A DNA stretch of 64,000 nucleotides from Bathynomus jamesi (lineage: Eukaryota > Arthropoda > Malacostraca > Isopoda > Cirolanidae). The notes below the pieces were generated by a model. That model was given only the letters and a program-made list of their open reading frames with translations. It ran no database searches and was not told the DNA's origin. The stretch is from assembly GCA_023014485.1 (NCBI GenBank), contig JAJOZX010001072.1, positions 269,001 through 333,000 on the forward strand, given 5' to 3'. Below, one piece after another: positions 1 through 11,032 of this stretch. How positions within the stretch are numbered: position 1 is the stretch's first letter; every line of letters begins with the position of its first letter. The position numbers and the translations under genes are program-made.

Positions 1-1434
1 AGATATCTGAGAGGGTTGTTAAAAGGTACTCATTCTTGAATCCCTTTTGCGGTCCCAATGGTATGGGGAGAACAAAAAGACCACTCGACTGATTGCTGCT
101 TCTGTTTAACGAAGATAAGTGGACATTCCTCAAAATCTAAACATGCGATTCAATATCCTAATTTACTGTCAGCGATGCGACCTCTTTCACATTGTAACGA
201 TTTGTCAGTACCAAAACCACTAAAGACATGGACTTTAGACGATGATGATGAACTTGATGATGAATCTCGTAATGAACCTTTGGACAGACAAGATGACATG
301 GCTACACAATTTCAACCACCTTCATCGGATGAACCTCATTTAATTTCTCAGTCAGAATTAAATGATCTTGTCAGAGAGTTGAATCTATCTAAAAATCAAA
401 CTAAGCTCTTCGGTTCTAGATTAAAATGTTAGAATCTCTTACAAAAGACTAAAAATATCATAATTTCGTAAGCTTCAGACACGCTTCACATCGTTTTTCT
501 CTATGAAAAGTGATTTAGTATATTGTAATAATGTGAACGCTCTGATGGAGGGACTTGGTCGAACACACAATCCTAAGGAATGGAGGCTTTTTGTCGATTC
601 ATCAAAGTTGAGTTTGAAACTGTACTATTACACAACGGTAATGTCTATCTTTCGGTTTCGATTGCACATAAAGTTCATATGAAGGAATCATATGACAATA
701 TGCAGCTACTTTTGAAACATATTGACCATGAAAAACACTCTTGGCATATCTGTGCTGATCTAAAAGTGATTGCACTTCTCCTCGGCTTCCATTTAGGATA
801 CACAAAGTTCTCTTGTTTCCTCTGCTAGTGAGACAGCTGAACTAAGGGGAATCATTATATACAGAAAGAAAATTTGGTTCCAGGACAGAAAAATGTTGCC
901 CATCAACCCCTAGCAGATCCAGCAAAAGTTTTCTTACCACCTCTCCATATCAAGCTTGGTTAGATGAAAAATTTTGTAAAAGCCATGAATAAAGACGGAC
1001 CTGGATTTCTATATCTAAAACAGAAGTTCCCTAGAATTAGCGAAGCGAAAATCAAAGAAGGCATTTTTGTGGGCCCACAGATCAGAGAAGTGACGAAAGA
1101 CATTGTATTTGAGGAGTCTTTGAATGAGATTGAAAGTACAGCATGGAAAGCTTTTAAAGAAGTGACTACGAATTTTCCCTGCAGTGTCAAATCAGAAAAT
1201 TATGTGTCCCTGGTGGAGCAAATGCTTAGTGCACTCCCACCTGGACTTCTTCCCATCAAACCTGGGTGCTGTCAGCGATGAGCATGGTAAAAGATTTCAT
1301 CAGGATATATCAACCATAGAAAAGCGGTAACAGGAAAGATATAGCCCCAGTATGCTGGCCGACTACTGTTGGACACTTATAAGAGAAGCCCCTAGTACTA
1401 GTTATAAGCGCAAATCAGCTGCCAAAACATTTTA
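1..1434 (+). pseudogene. Degraded copy of repeat protein family A (uncharacterised, probably transposase)
   Basis: I do not know a formal name for this family; related proteins recur in many arthropod genomes. The remnant is spread over several frames: a Cys-rich block and acidic linker at about 58-432, a middle block at about 580-830, a block at 964-1281, and a C-terminal stretch at about 1263-1434 that reads SDEHGKRFHQDIS and LADYCW before the stop. The better copy at 46558-48305 has the same blocks in the same order, including SDEHGERFHQDIS. Frame changes and internal stops (for example inside the C-terminal block, shortly after the FHQDIS motif) make it a dead copy. The 5' end lies outside the window. 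Function is unknown; repetition and the inverted repeats around the second copy suggest a transposon protein. Confidence 0.7.
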
Positions 1435-2529
1435 GGTCAGGTACTCTTCTTTTTTGTACGATTAAATATACCAAAATGTAAGAAAATCTGTCAATTTTCA
1501 TTTGCATTTCCTTCGAAAGTGGTGAATGATAGAAAAGTTATGTTTTCAAATTCGTAATCAACGTAAAAAGGTACATTCGGAATCACATAAATTCATTCGA
1601 AGGAGGAACAATAGTTCTATTTTGTTGTTCAGTGTTAACTGTCGAATATGAAACGATTTCGCGTAGGAACAAGTGTGTTGTTAGCACTACTACTCCACAT
1701 CAATCGTATATCGATGTAGGGTTGGTTAGTATCACGATTCACACACATCATACAAATAATAGCATATGAGGGGGGTATCAATAATCTGTTCTCTTCTTGC
1801 AGTCGTTCCTGCAGGTATTTTATAATTCTCTTCAAACCACCTCTCAACCATCATGAAGATTTTAGCCATCTCCTCAATATTCAAATAAATAATATTGCGT
1901 TTACCAGAGTTTGAATGTTAACATTTTGTTTCAAGCACATAATTAATAACTCCACTGCTACGTTAAAACTCACATGCACAGATTTGAAGACGGACACGTT
2001 GTATACAACGTTGAGGATACTGTTTAGTGGTGGCTCCACCTTTTATTAGTTTTCTGATGATGAGTCTGTGAGGAGACTTCTAGAGAACACGACCCGTCGG
2101 ATCAAACTCTGAAACGGCTGGGAGGCGGACGGATGTGGGGTGAGCGGTGATTGACTCAGAGGGGGAGGGAGGGAGGGAGGGGTGGAGGGGGTGACTCAGT
2201 TGGCGAGTCATGCGGTTTAGACCATGTATCGCAGATGTTGCTAGGCGGTAGTGGTGGTAATACGAAATTGTGTACGGTTATGTTCCAGCATGAAAACAAC
2301 TGTGCACAGATAAACAATAAATAAATCGTGAGTAAACTTATTAGCACTGAGGTTACGTATTTCAGAAATAACCGTGTCCATACTGATTCACTTTGAAGGA
2401 TGAACACTATTCATCACTAAATTCTATTAAAAATTCACACATGCCTTCATTAGTCACCTCATCATGGTATACATGCAGTGGTAGAAAAATATTTTAAGTT
2501 GTCCATAAACACTGGATTTGAGTTTTCTA
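1435..2529. other. Unassigned sequence, probably partly Polinton-derived
   Basis: No intact gene is visible. The right edge joins a Polinton polymerase remnant, so some of this may be Polinton DNA. A short minus-strand frame at 1732-1851 reads WFEENYKIPAG near its start, which faintly resembles an RFX-type winged-helix DNA-binding domain; this is weak. A G-rich tract (about 2159-2191, GGGAGGGAGGGAGG) is low complexity. Confidence 0.3.
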
Positions 2530-3432
2530 ACATAGGTGTGTATTCAGTGAGACGTAGCATAACATAATAGCTCTTTATGTTTACACGTACTGATGTTCTC
2601 CTCCTCGTACTCCACGCACAGGGGAAACATGAATTTATGGTCTATAACAACGGGTAAGATCGGCATCCGTAAGTCGCGAGGGGGGACCACGTCAACGAAA
2701 GAAAGCCAAAATAATTATCATTTAAATTGGTTGAGAACTTCTCGATGGTACGCACTGCGGGTCCCACGAGCTTTTTAGTGGCGCGTACAGGGTACAGGTT
2801 GTTCTTCATCAAGTAGGGGTATAAAGAACAGAAATCGTAGTAATGGAACTTCACACCATCCTTAGGTGGAAAGTATAGTTTGAAGGGGTTTGTATGGCCT
2901 CCAAACAAACTGGATCCACACTTGAGAGGGTCCACCACCATTGTGTGTTCGGTTGTCCTTATCTCGTCACGGTACTGTTCATTCGTCTCCATCCGCGCAT
3001 CATATTCATGTTCCCATAATATCTTGTGAGTGAATTGTTAGCTTATAAGCTGGTCGCGAGTACGAGTCTATGCAAAACTATCAGCAGAGGATCTGCCATG
3101 GATATCACCTGTAATACCACACTCAGGACGTGGACATCCATGCTATCAACATCCATTAAAGGAGTACACCGTCTTCTCTCTGGTGCAAAAGACTTCCCCC
3201 GTGTTGCGAGCGTGTTTTACTATATAAGCACACTTGTCTGCTATGCTATTGTATGTGTGTGAACCAATAAATTGCCTTATACCCAAAACTGCGCGGGTTG
3301 TTTCGGGGTATGATGGCAAGTGTATCTTTTGGCATGAAACTGTTCTTGAATACCGTAAGGTACAATGATGCGATCGTAGTTGCGGATTGTAGTGGGTCAC
3401 AGTTGAAACGAGTTATGTACATCCTTCTAAAG
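2530..3432 (-). pseudogene. Polinton/Maverick protein-primed DNA polymerase B remnant, 5' part
   Basis: This is a broken copy of the polymerase that replicates Polinton/Maverick elements. The minus-strand frame at 2642-2992 has the family B motif A region (YYDFCSLYPYLMKNN) followed by the palm start, and 3146-3400 matches the exonuclease-to-palm segment of the copy at 61885-64000 (KHARNT, TVYSFNGC). Comparison shows that about 1.6 kb holding motifs B and C is missing: sequence like 61100 joins directly to sequence like 62758 near position 2590. A hAT element interrupts the gene at 3433, and the upstream part resumes for a short distance at 6274. Frameshifts are also present, so it cannot make a polymerase. 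Confidence 0.8.
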
Positions 3433-6265
3433 CAGTGGTTCTCAACCTTTTCTATACCAACGCCCCTTTACCAATTATTAGACCTCTCAACGCCCCCCCC
3501 ACCAGGAAAATTCAATTCTTAAGTCTTGGAATGTTGAATACGGTCATGCAAATCTTCCCTAGAAATGAAACAACAGCTTAACATAACATGAAAGAATTTT
3601 ATTCAAACAAACAAAAACGCAGTAACGTAAAATAAAAACAATGTGCCACACAAAAATAATACAAAAATACTAGTGAGAGCCTTGCGCTTGGTGTTTTCCA
3701 GCCAATATCTTCACTGAAGGTTGGATAGAAGTCAGGTTCAACCTCAGTGCACCTGAGGCTGTTATATTAAGCCTGTTCCGATATTTGGACTGCATGTAAA
3801 GGACATGGCTGAAACCCTATTCCACTAAATATGAGGTAGGGAATGCCAAGAGAAGAAGACGAGTTCTTTTCCAAAGAACTGGATAACGTTGCCAATGTGT
3901 TGCCCACATACCACGCCAGCCAGAGGTGCGGAAGGTTACCTGGGCCTCATCGTCATTTTGTACATCAACAAGCTCCTCCTGGATCTCAACTTCAAATTTC
4001 GTAACATCTGATTTGAAGGGCTGTACCACCCAGTCAGGGACGTCAAGCTTTTGAAGATCGCTGAATCGGATTTCCATGTCAGCCTTCATCATCTTTAAGT
4101 GGTCGATGTAACGGAGTAGATGTTCATCAGTCAGTTTCTCGGACACCTGTGAATAAATTCAATAAAAGCACATTAAAAAACAAGTAGTTTTTAAATAAAA
4201 ATTTCTGAAATTTATTAAAAAGTAAGTATTTAGTAAAATCAATTACCTTCATCAATTTGGGAAAATGAGCCAGCTGACGCCGTCCAATGCCTTCCTGGTA
4301 TATGTTCAGCTTGGCGATGAAGCTGCAAATTACAGATTTGCAGTGAATCAGCGTCACTTCATTTCCTTGTAATTTAATGCTGATCTCATTCATTTTTTCA
4401 AAGATGTCTGCCAGGTAGAAAATATCGCATTGACTTAACAACACTTGTTCTTTGAGAGTTGCATCAGTATCCTCAAAAAACTCTAAAACTGTGCTGAACA
4501 ACTCACACAAACGGGAAAGACAATTGCCTTTCGAGAGCCAGCGCACCTCGGTGTGAAGTAGCAGACGCTCAAAAATTTCATCATTGTCCCCACAGAGCTG
4601 TCTGAACACTCGGTCATTCAGTGCATTGGCCTTTATCTTGTTGATGGCCTTAACTGCCACACTCAGTGACTCGTGGAGAGGAGGGCTGATTTTTTTCGCC
4701 ACTAGATTATGACGGTGCAGCACGCAATGGACTGCCAAAATGTGTGGAGCCCACTTTTTCAATAGAGTAGTGAAACCACGGTACCGTCCAACCATGGATG
4801 GAGCCCCATCGGTGGCACATGCAATGATGTTGGCAGCTGGAATAGAATTGCAACTCAAGTATTCTTCAACTGCATTAAATATGGTCTGCCCTTTAGTGTC
4901 GGTTTCCAAATACTTGGAGAACAAAAACTCTTCGGAAATTTCACCAGATGACAGATAACGAACATAGGTCATCAGCAAAACGTTATTATCTGAGACAGTT
5001 GTCTCGTCAGCCTGAAGAGTGAACGGATTTTCTCGCAGAATGGCACACAACTTCTCCTCACTATCCAATGCCATTTCATTGATTCTCCTTGACACAGTGT
5101 CATTGCTGAGGGGGATGGATTTTAGAACCTGCGAAGGGTCACATTCCATAACAGTGCAAGTAGTTTCTTTAATAGCAGGAAGAATCAGCTTTTCTCCAAC
5201 TGTGAATGGCATTCCACATTTGGCAATAAGGAGAGAGATATTATATGAGGCAACTAAGCCCTTCTCAGTTTGGTTTACGTTCTTTTTGAATATGCTACTG
5301 ATTGTGCTTCTGGCATGTCTTTCTTTGAGGTCTTTAAAGAATGCAAGGTCTTTGTCAGTTTTATCAGGATGGATTTTAATTATGTGCTTCTTCAGGCGTT
5401 AGGGTTTCATGGCCTCGTTAGAGAATACTTGCTCACACAGTAAACACATAGGAAGCCGTTGATTCGTAGGAGAAGGTACGAAGCCATAGCTGAGATATTC
5501 AACATTATACTGACGACACTTTTTCTTGCCTTGTGACATCGCGAAAACTGTAAAAACATTCAGAAATTTTATTTTTAGTTAAGTTAGCCGTTAGCGTAAG
5601 AAATGTTTTTATTTGTATGCATAAAATAAGTTTTATGGTAAACTAGCCTAAATTATACTTCTGCGAGCTGAATATTTTGCTATATCTTTAACAAAATGGA
5701 ATCATGTTTGTTGTATTAATGTATTTAAATGTTTTTCCTAGCAAGGATGTTACTAACAACTATACTAGACTATATACTAGACAACTATACTAGACAACTA
5801 TTTAAATGTCAGTTGACTAATAGAAGACGGCTTTAGTAAAATTACAGTACAAAAACACTTACCGAAAAAATGGCGTCTACTCACTTCCAATAATTCACAA
5901 TAAATGACATAATTACTCAAGAGCCATCTATTGAGAGAATGTTGAACTTGACATAGTGACAATTCTCCCAGTAGATGGCGCTTGAGAAATTACATCAGCT
6001 GAGTGGATTCCATATTTTTCGGTAAGTGCTTTTGCAATTTTGCTAAATTAAAAGGTTCTAGTAACCTTGTTTCAGCCACTTAATTTCATTCAAACATTCA
6101 AATTTAATGTAGATTCCAGAACTGTGTAGATGAAATTCATTGAAACACATGAACGCCCCCCATTAGCTGACTAACGCCCCCTTTTCAACTAACCAGCTTC
6201 TAACGCCCCCCGACACCCAGTGAACGCCCCCTGGGGGGCGGTACCGCCCCCGTTGAGAACCACTC
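3433..6265 (-). mobile_element. hAT (Buster-like) DNA transposon, nearly full length
   Basis: The element is 2.83 kb. It begins CAGTGGTTCTCAAC and ends GTTGAGAACCACTC, so the short terminal inverted repeats match except at the last base. Both sides carry the 8-bp duplication TTCTAAAG (3425-3432 and 6266-6273). Its central TA fits the nnnTAnnn target preference reported for Buster hATs. Subterminal DNA is rich in repeated AACGCCCC motifs on both ends. The host DNA on both sides is Polinton polymerase, which fixes the order: Polinton first, hAT second. The transposase is on the minus strand and carries two stops. Confidence 0.93.
3670..5539 (-). pseudogene. hAT transposase, ZBED5/Buster-like, two premature stops
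   Basis: The start is the ATG at 5537-5539, followed by a Cys-containing N-terminus (CLLCEQVF, then HIIKIH) typical of the BED-like finger in this family. The catalytic RNase-H region follows (LQADETTV near the first acidic residue, CATDGAPSM, HCVLHRHNL, EVRWLSKG), then the C-terminal dimerisation block (LLLAFPTSYLVE and GFS). A probable 100-bp intron lies at 4147-4246 with GT...AG ends and joins the frame as MK|VSEK. Only two defects stand out: a TAA at about 5398-5400 between finger and core, and a TAG at 3817-3819 inside the dimerisation block. The natural stop is at 3670-3672. Cut-and-paste transposition in the nucleus is the family role; this copy is probably inactive. Confidence 0.85.
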
Positions 6266-6273
6266 TTCTAAAG

Positions 6274-6345
6274 GATTGGCAGCATACTCTGCCTTCTAGT
6301 CTCCCTCCTCATCTTGCGCGGAATGTTTCCTATACAAGCGTCGTT
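6274..6345 (-). pseudogene. Polinton polymerase remnant on the far side of the hAT insertion
   Basis: After the target duplication the sequence GGATTGGCAGCATACTC continues the Polinton copy found near 63550 (ATGTACATCC then TTCTAAAGG, a tryptophan-rich stretch and CATACTC). Similarity fades within about 70 bases and ends at a TA microsatellite. Confidence 0.5.
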
Positions 6346-6366
6346 CTTTCCATATATATATATATA

Positions 6367-6925
6367 CAGGGTGTCCGAGAATTATCTGTACAATTTTTGT
6401 CTGTTATTAAAAGTCAACCATGAAGTGTAGAAATTCCAGTGCTGTCCCATTTTACAGAGAATCTCATTAAGTTTTTTCTGATACCAAGTTTTGACAAGTT
6501 TTTTAGAAATTCCAGTGTGTCCGAACATTATCTGTACAATTTCATCTTTTAATAAAATTCTTGATAACACACGTAAAATTCTTAAACAAGATTATTTAGA
6601 ATCTGTATTTTCAAAAGTTTCTTTTATTAAAGTAAACATTCGATATGTGCACCATTAGTGATTCGCAAAACATCCAATCGATACTCCAAATGTTGCCATG
6701 TACGCTGCAGCATATCCACATCAATTCGCTCAATAGCAGCTGTGATTCTTGCTTTTAAATCATCAATGTCTGTCACCCGCGTACATTTCTAAAAAACTTG
6801 TCAAAACGTGGTATCAGAAAAAACTTAATGAGATTTTCTGTAAAATGGGACAACACTGGAATTACTACACTTCATGGTTGACTTTTAATAACAGCCAAAA
6901 ATTGTACAGATAATTCTCGGACACC
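6367..6925 (-). mobile_element. Tc1/mariner-type non-autonomous element with long inverted repeats
   Basis: The ends are CAGGGTGTCCGAGAATTATC on the left and its complement on the right, with the last few bases (CTG) missing at the right end. The inverted repeats extend about 130-140 bp inward. Both sides are TA microsatellite, consistent with TA target choice. The centre holds the minus-strand tail of a transposase (6628-6775) that reads DDLKARI, then EYRLDVLRITNGAHIE and a stop, a C-terminus common to mariner-like transposases. All catalytic residues are absent. Confidence 0.85.
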
Positions 6926-6935
6926 TATATATATA

Positions 6936-6966
<31 letters not shown>

Positions 6967-7009
6967 ATATTATATATATATAATATATATATATAATATA
7001 TATATATGC
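6926..7009. repeat. (TA)n microsatellite
   Basis: Mostly TA dinucleotides with occasional AA or TT phase shifts, between a mariner relic and a tRNA-like repeat. Confidence 0.95.
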
Positions 7010-7511
7010 ATTTAACTACAATGACCACGCAGTATATAAATGAATAGAAACGACGTAATAAGGAGCGTCTCTGCACACGGGGAAGAGAAATAACGAATAA
7101 ATGAAAAATGAGGCGAACCGCCGTAGCGCATCCAACGGCAATTGGAAGGCCCTGGGTTCGATTCCCGGGCGGTTCGCCTCATTTTTCATTATTCGTTATT
7201 TCTCTTCCCCGTGTGCAGAGACGCTCCTTATTACGTCGTTTCTATTCATTTATATACTGCGTGGTCATTGCAGTTAAATGCACATATTCACGATTTGCGA
7301 GGGTGCCCTCTCAGGGCATTGGTTTCTGCCCTATGTAGGGAATTTCGATTTATGATTGATCGAGGTCCGTGGTGTAATGGTAGCGCATCCAACCGGCAAT
7401 TGGAAGGCCCTGGGTTCGATTCCCGGGCGGTTCGCCTCATTTTTCATTTATTCGTTATTTTTCTTCCCCGTGTGCAGAGACGCTCCTTATTACGTCGTTT
7501 CTATTCATATA
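7010..7511. repeat. tRNA-like SINE repeats: one inverted and two direct copies
   Basis: A module consisting of a tRNA-like head, then CTCATTTTTCATT, CGTTATTTCTCTTCC and GTGTGCAGAGACGCTCC, occurs three times. The first copy (about 7010-7110) is inverted and meets the second (7108-7290) head to head, making a foldback around GGCGAACCGCC. The third is direct (7364-7510). The best head, 7364-7434, has B-box GGGTTCGATTCCC, a 5-bp anticodon-like stem TCCAA/TTGGA with loop CCGGCAA, and a mostly paired acceptor. A C instead of the universal U before the anticodon position, an acceptor mismatch and the shared non-tRNA tail argue for a tRNA-derived SINE rather than a working tRNA. Confidence 0.65.
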
Positions 7512-8316
7512 CAGTGGAACCTTGCTTAACGAGTGCCTCGTATAACGAGAAATTCGTATAACGAGCCAAAAGAATGGGGAAAATTACCTTGCATAACGAG
7601 CGACACTTTGCTTAACGAGCAAGAAATTGTGGGGGAGAATTTGTCAGGGGAGGACGAAGAAACGCCCGTAGCAGAACAACAACCCTCCAGTGCAATAAGG
7701 GAGATGCTGAGATCTTGGGAATCTGTTGTATCATACGTTGAAAAGCATCATCCTAATAAGGCAGTGACTATGCGATCTACAAATTTATTTAATGATAATG
7801 TTATCACGCATTTTCGTCAAAATTTAAAGCGTAGACAAAAACAAATGACTCTAGACAGTTTCCTCGTGAAAAAGGATCCAAAAGAAAGTGAAAGTGCCTC
7901 TAAAAAATTTAAAGCTATTGACTGTGAGCTCGTCGAGAATGTTATTGCATTGAACGAAGACGATTCTCCTCCTTCCCCTCAATAACCCTCTCCTCCTCCC
8001 CTGTCTCTTCATTTCCTTTGCGTGCGTCAGGAGCACCTTCTCTCTTCGTAAGTTATTTATAAATTTCACCGTTTACTAATTATTTACATTCTCTTTTGGG
8101 TTAATTTTTATTAATAATCTTTTCATTTCATGCAATAATAATTTTAAAAAACGCCTTTAAATATCATTATAAATATTATTTTAAGTATTTTTAAGCATGG
8201 AACGCATTATCATATTTTACATTGATTCCTATGGAAAAATTGACTTGTTTAACGAGCATTTTGCATAACGAGCACAATTCGGGAACGAATTATGCTCGTT
8301 AAGCAAGGTTCCACTG
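7512..8316 (+). mobile_element. Tigger/pogo MITE, copy 1
   Basis: The ends are CAGTGGAACCTTGCTTAACG and its complement, flanked by TA on both sides (target duplication). Repeated AACGAG motifs fill both subterminal regions. An open frame (7533-7985, + strand) contains HHPNKAVTMRSTNLFNDN and LKRRQKQMTLDSFLVKK, the characteristic C-terminus of Tigger transposases (TIGD1-like). The catalytic DDE region and the helix-turn-helix region are missing, so it is an internally deleted derivative that needs a helper. It is nearly identical to 11030-11836. Confidence 0.92.
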
Positions 8317-8349
8317 TATATATATATATCTATATATATATACTTTTTT
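8317..8349. repeat. (TA)n microsatellite
   Basis: Short TA run plus a T tract between the Tigger MITE and a foldback element. Confidence 0.9.
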
Positions 8350-8360
8350 TTTGCTACCCG

Positions 8361-8595
8361 CACGAAGGGTAGAAAAATAACTGAATGCCCGGTAAGGTTA
8401 ATTGAATGCCCGGTTAGGTCAACTGAATACCCGGTTAGGTTCATTGAATGCCCGGTTAGGTCAACTGTACGCCCTTAACGATTGGTTAGGTTTAGTCGTG
8501 ATATTTTCGTTAGTTTTAACGAACATATCACGACTAAACCTAACCGGGTATTCAGTTGACCTAACCGGGCATTCATCTATTTTTTCTACCCTTCG
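8361..8595. repeat. Foldback repeat with 21-bp GGTTAGG units, copy 1
   Basis: The ends are inverted: ACGAAGGGTAGAAAAA at the left, TTTTCTACCCTTCGT at the right. The left arm has about four tandem 21-bp units with core GGTTAGGTYAACTGAAT followed by GCCC. The centre is a long hairpin whose arms contain GGTTAGGTTTAGTCGTG and the complement. A related element lies at 59233-59450. TTAGG is the arthropod telomere unit, but here it sits in a longer unit and is not a telomeric tract. Confidence 0.7.
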
Positions 8596-10995
8596 TTTCA
8601 TGGCAACATTACTAAAGATGACAGAACCCAAGCAACAATGCTATTAGATATTATGGAACATTACGCCCTTACCCAGGAAATCTGTGAAGCCACGAGAAAG
8701 GAGAACGTTTTGGATTTAATGTGGACAAATAACAACGAGATAATAATAAATAAAAAAGTAACGCGCACAAAGTTCTCCGACCATAACCTTATCGATATAC
8801 AATTGAAGTTAGCACCCAGAGGTCCGAAAACGCATCCCAGAGAGGCAGATGGAATATTTGAAGGCTTAAACATAAATTCAAAGAAAGTAAATTGGGAAAA
8901 CGTAAATAAAGATTTAAAGGAGGTAAATTGGGAATTGCTACTACACGAGAAGACCACAAGAAATACTATGTATAATAGAGACGGAAACCAAACCTATAAT
9001 ACTGAAACATATTCCAGAGAGAGAGGAAAGAAAACGTAGCAAGCTCGAGAGGAAAATCAGGACTCTATTCAGACAACGAAGACAAACCGTAAAACATCTC
9101 CACAGATGCAGAACTGATGCAAAGAGACTCAAACTAGAGAGGAAACTTGGCGAAATAGAAATGGACCTAAAGCAAACATTCATACATAAGACAACGAGGA
9201 GGAAAACAAGGTAGCAGAAAACATAAAAAATAACCCAAAATACTTCTACACTTTTGCGAAAAGGAAAATGCAGTGTAAAGAGAGTATTGGACCGTTGATA
9301 GACGGGGAGGCCGAATACACAAATGACCCGAAAGAAATAAGTGAACTGCTTAGGGAACAATTTAAATCTGTGTTTAGCACCCCTAAGTCCGAGATGGAAG
9401 TGGAAAACCCAGACGAGTTTTTCGACATTGAAACAGATCAACCAAGAACAAATCCCGGCACAAACCTATTAATGGACTTCGAGTTCACGGAAGGAGATGT
9501 AATTACGGCCTTATCACAGATGCGAGACAATTCAGCGCCAGGGCCAGACACATGGAGTGCCACATTTCTGAAGAAATGCAGAGAGAGTATTGCAAAACCG
9601 CTATACTTACTATGGAGGAAATCACTCGACACAGGACAAATTCCACTACCCTTAAAGAACGCTAATATTGCCCCCCTATTTAAAGGTGGTAACAGAGCAA
9701 TGCCCAAAAATTATCGGCCAGTGGCTCTCACCTCACACCTTATAAAGTGTTTTGAACGCATAATTAGAGCCAAAATTACCTACTACCTACAAGAAAAAGA
9801 CGTATACAACCCAAATCAACATGGCTTCAGGGCGGGTAGATCATGCCTGTCACAGCTACTAGACCACCAGGAGAAAATATTAGGAACATTGTGTCGAGGA
9901 CAAAACATTGATGTAATATATACTGAAAAGCTAGGAAGGTGGATATTTAATTTCTTGACGCAAAGAACGCAAAGAGTGGTGGTAAACGGAGTTAAATCGG
10001 AAGTCTCGGAAGTCGTGAGCTCTGTCCCAGACACGAAGATATGTAAGGAAATATTGAACGAAGATGACATAAGAATACTACAAAACGACATTGAAACATT
10101 ATTCCAGTGGGCAGAAGACAACAATATGAAGTTCAACGAAGAAAAATTCCAACTTCTAAGATATGGTAATAACAAAGAGCTACAGAAAAAAGGGTACAAA
10201 ACTCCGCAAGCCAAACAGATAACACCAAATCCACAAGTCAGGGATCTTGGAGTAATAATGTCGTCGGATGCGGAATTCAGAGAGCACTATAAAATCAAAA
10301 TCACAACGGCTAGAAAAATAATGGGAATCATCTGGAGGAGCTTCCGCAGCAGAAAAGCAAACATCATGCTCAAATTATGGAAGAGTCTAGTCCTACCAAT
10401 AATTGAGTATTGCTCAGTACTCACAAGCCCACACAGAAAAAGAGACATTGCGAGCATTGAAGCTATACAAAGGACTTTTACGTCTAAGATAGAGGAAACG
10501 GAAGGTGAAGACTACTGGTCTCGACTACAATCCCTGGAACTCTACTCTCTTGAAAGAAGGCGAGAGCGGTACACAATAATATACATATGGAACATACTTG
10601 AGGGCACTGTCCCTAACCTCAGAAATGAAGTAGAAACAAACTGGAATGAGAGAAGAGGCAGATTTTGTACGGTCCCAGCTGCGGTGGGACAAGGATCCAT
10701 GAAAACGAGGATGGAAAATACCCTCAGAATACGGGGCCCAAAGCTTTTCAATGTCCTTCCAAAAGAAGTGAGGAATCTCCAGCACACCAACCTGAATAAC
10801 TTCAAGAACCAGCTGGACAGATTCTTGTGCAAAGTCCCTGACCAGCCATGCGTGGCTAGCTACGAGGGCAGGAGGCGATCAGAGAGCAATTCCCTCCTTC
10901 ACCAAGTCCCGCAAATGAGGCGGGATGCTGCAGAGGGGTCGACCGCAGGTCGATCCTGAACCGTCGTTCAAACTCAACAAAAGTAAAGTAAACGT

Positions 10996-10999
<4 letters not shown>
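8596..10999 (+). mobile_element. Jockey-like non-LTR retrotransposon (LINE), copy 1, 5'-truncated
   Basis: The 5' edge meets the foldback repeat; the 3' edge runs into a TA tract after AAACTCAACAAAAGTAAAG. The end of the endonuclease domain and the linker are at 8638-9039 in one frame (SDHNLIDIQLKL, KVNWENVNKDLK), then an out-of-frame stretch, then the reverse transcriptase frame at 9268-10959. The copy at 55335-58800 is the same family in the opposite orientation, allowing direct comparison. Confidence 0.9.
9268..10959 (+). pseudogene. LINE ORF2 reverse transcriptase, open but catalytically deleted
   Basis: This 563-codon frame looks intact but cannot encode an active reverse transcriptase. 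It has the fingers and palm motifs SAPGPDTWSATFLKKC, NANIAPLFKGG, NYRPVALTSHLIKCFE and HGFRAGRSCLSQLL. It then jumps from NIDVIYT straight to EKLGRWIFNF, losing the block with the first catalytic aspartate (DFAKAFDK in the sister copy). It jumps again from SSVP to DTKICKEIL, losing the PQ...L block and the F-x-DD catalytic pair. Both losses keep the frame. The thumb and C-terminus follow (VRDLGVIMSS, IEYCSVLTSPHRKRDI, SLERRRERY). The apparent start codon is internal to the ancestral ORF2. Confidence 0.85.

Positions 11000-11029
<30 letters not shown>
11000..11029. repeat. (TA)n microsatellite at LINE 3' end
   Basis: Uninterrupted TA run between the LINE 3' tail and the second Tigger MITE. Confidence 0.95.

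Positions 11030-11032
<3 letters not shown>

Noticed and set aside
7364..7434. Functional tRNA gene (possible Ala GGC)
   Set aside because: C before the anticodon position, acceptor mismatch, and the head repeats with a shared tail, as in a SINE.
8390..8480. CRISPR or telomere repeat array
   Set aside because: Units are 21 bp and contiguous without spacers, so not CRISPR; the TTAGG core is inside a longer unit and only a few copies, so not a telomere.
8941..9441. Minus-strand hydrophobic frame of 166 codons
   Set aside because: Shadow of the plus-strand LINE; no domain and no independent support.
9268..10959. Intact reverse transcriptase gene
   Set aside because: Open frame, but both catalytic blocks are absent when compared with 55692-56350.
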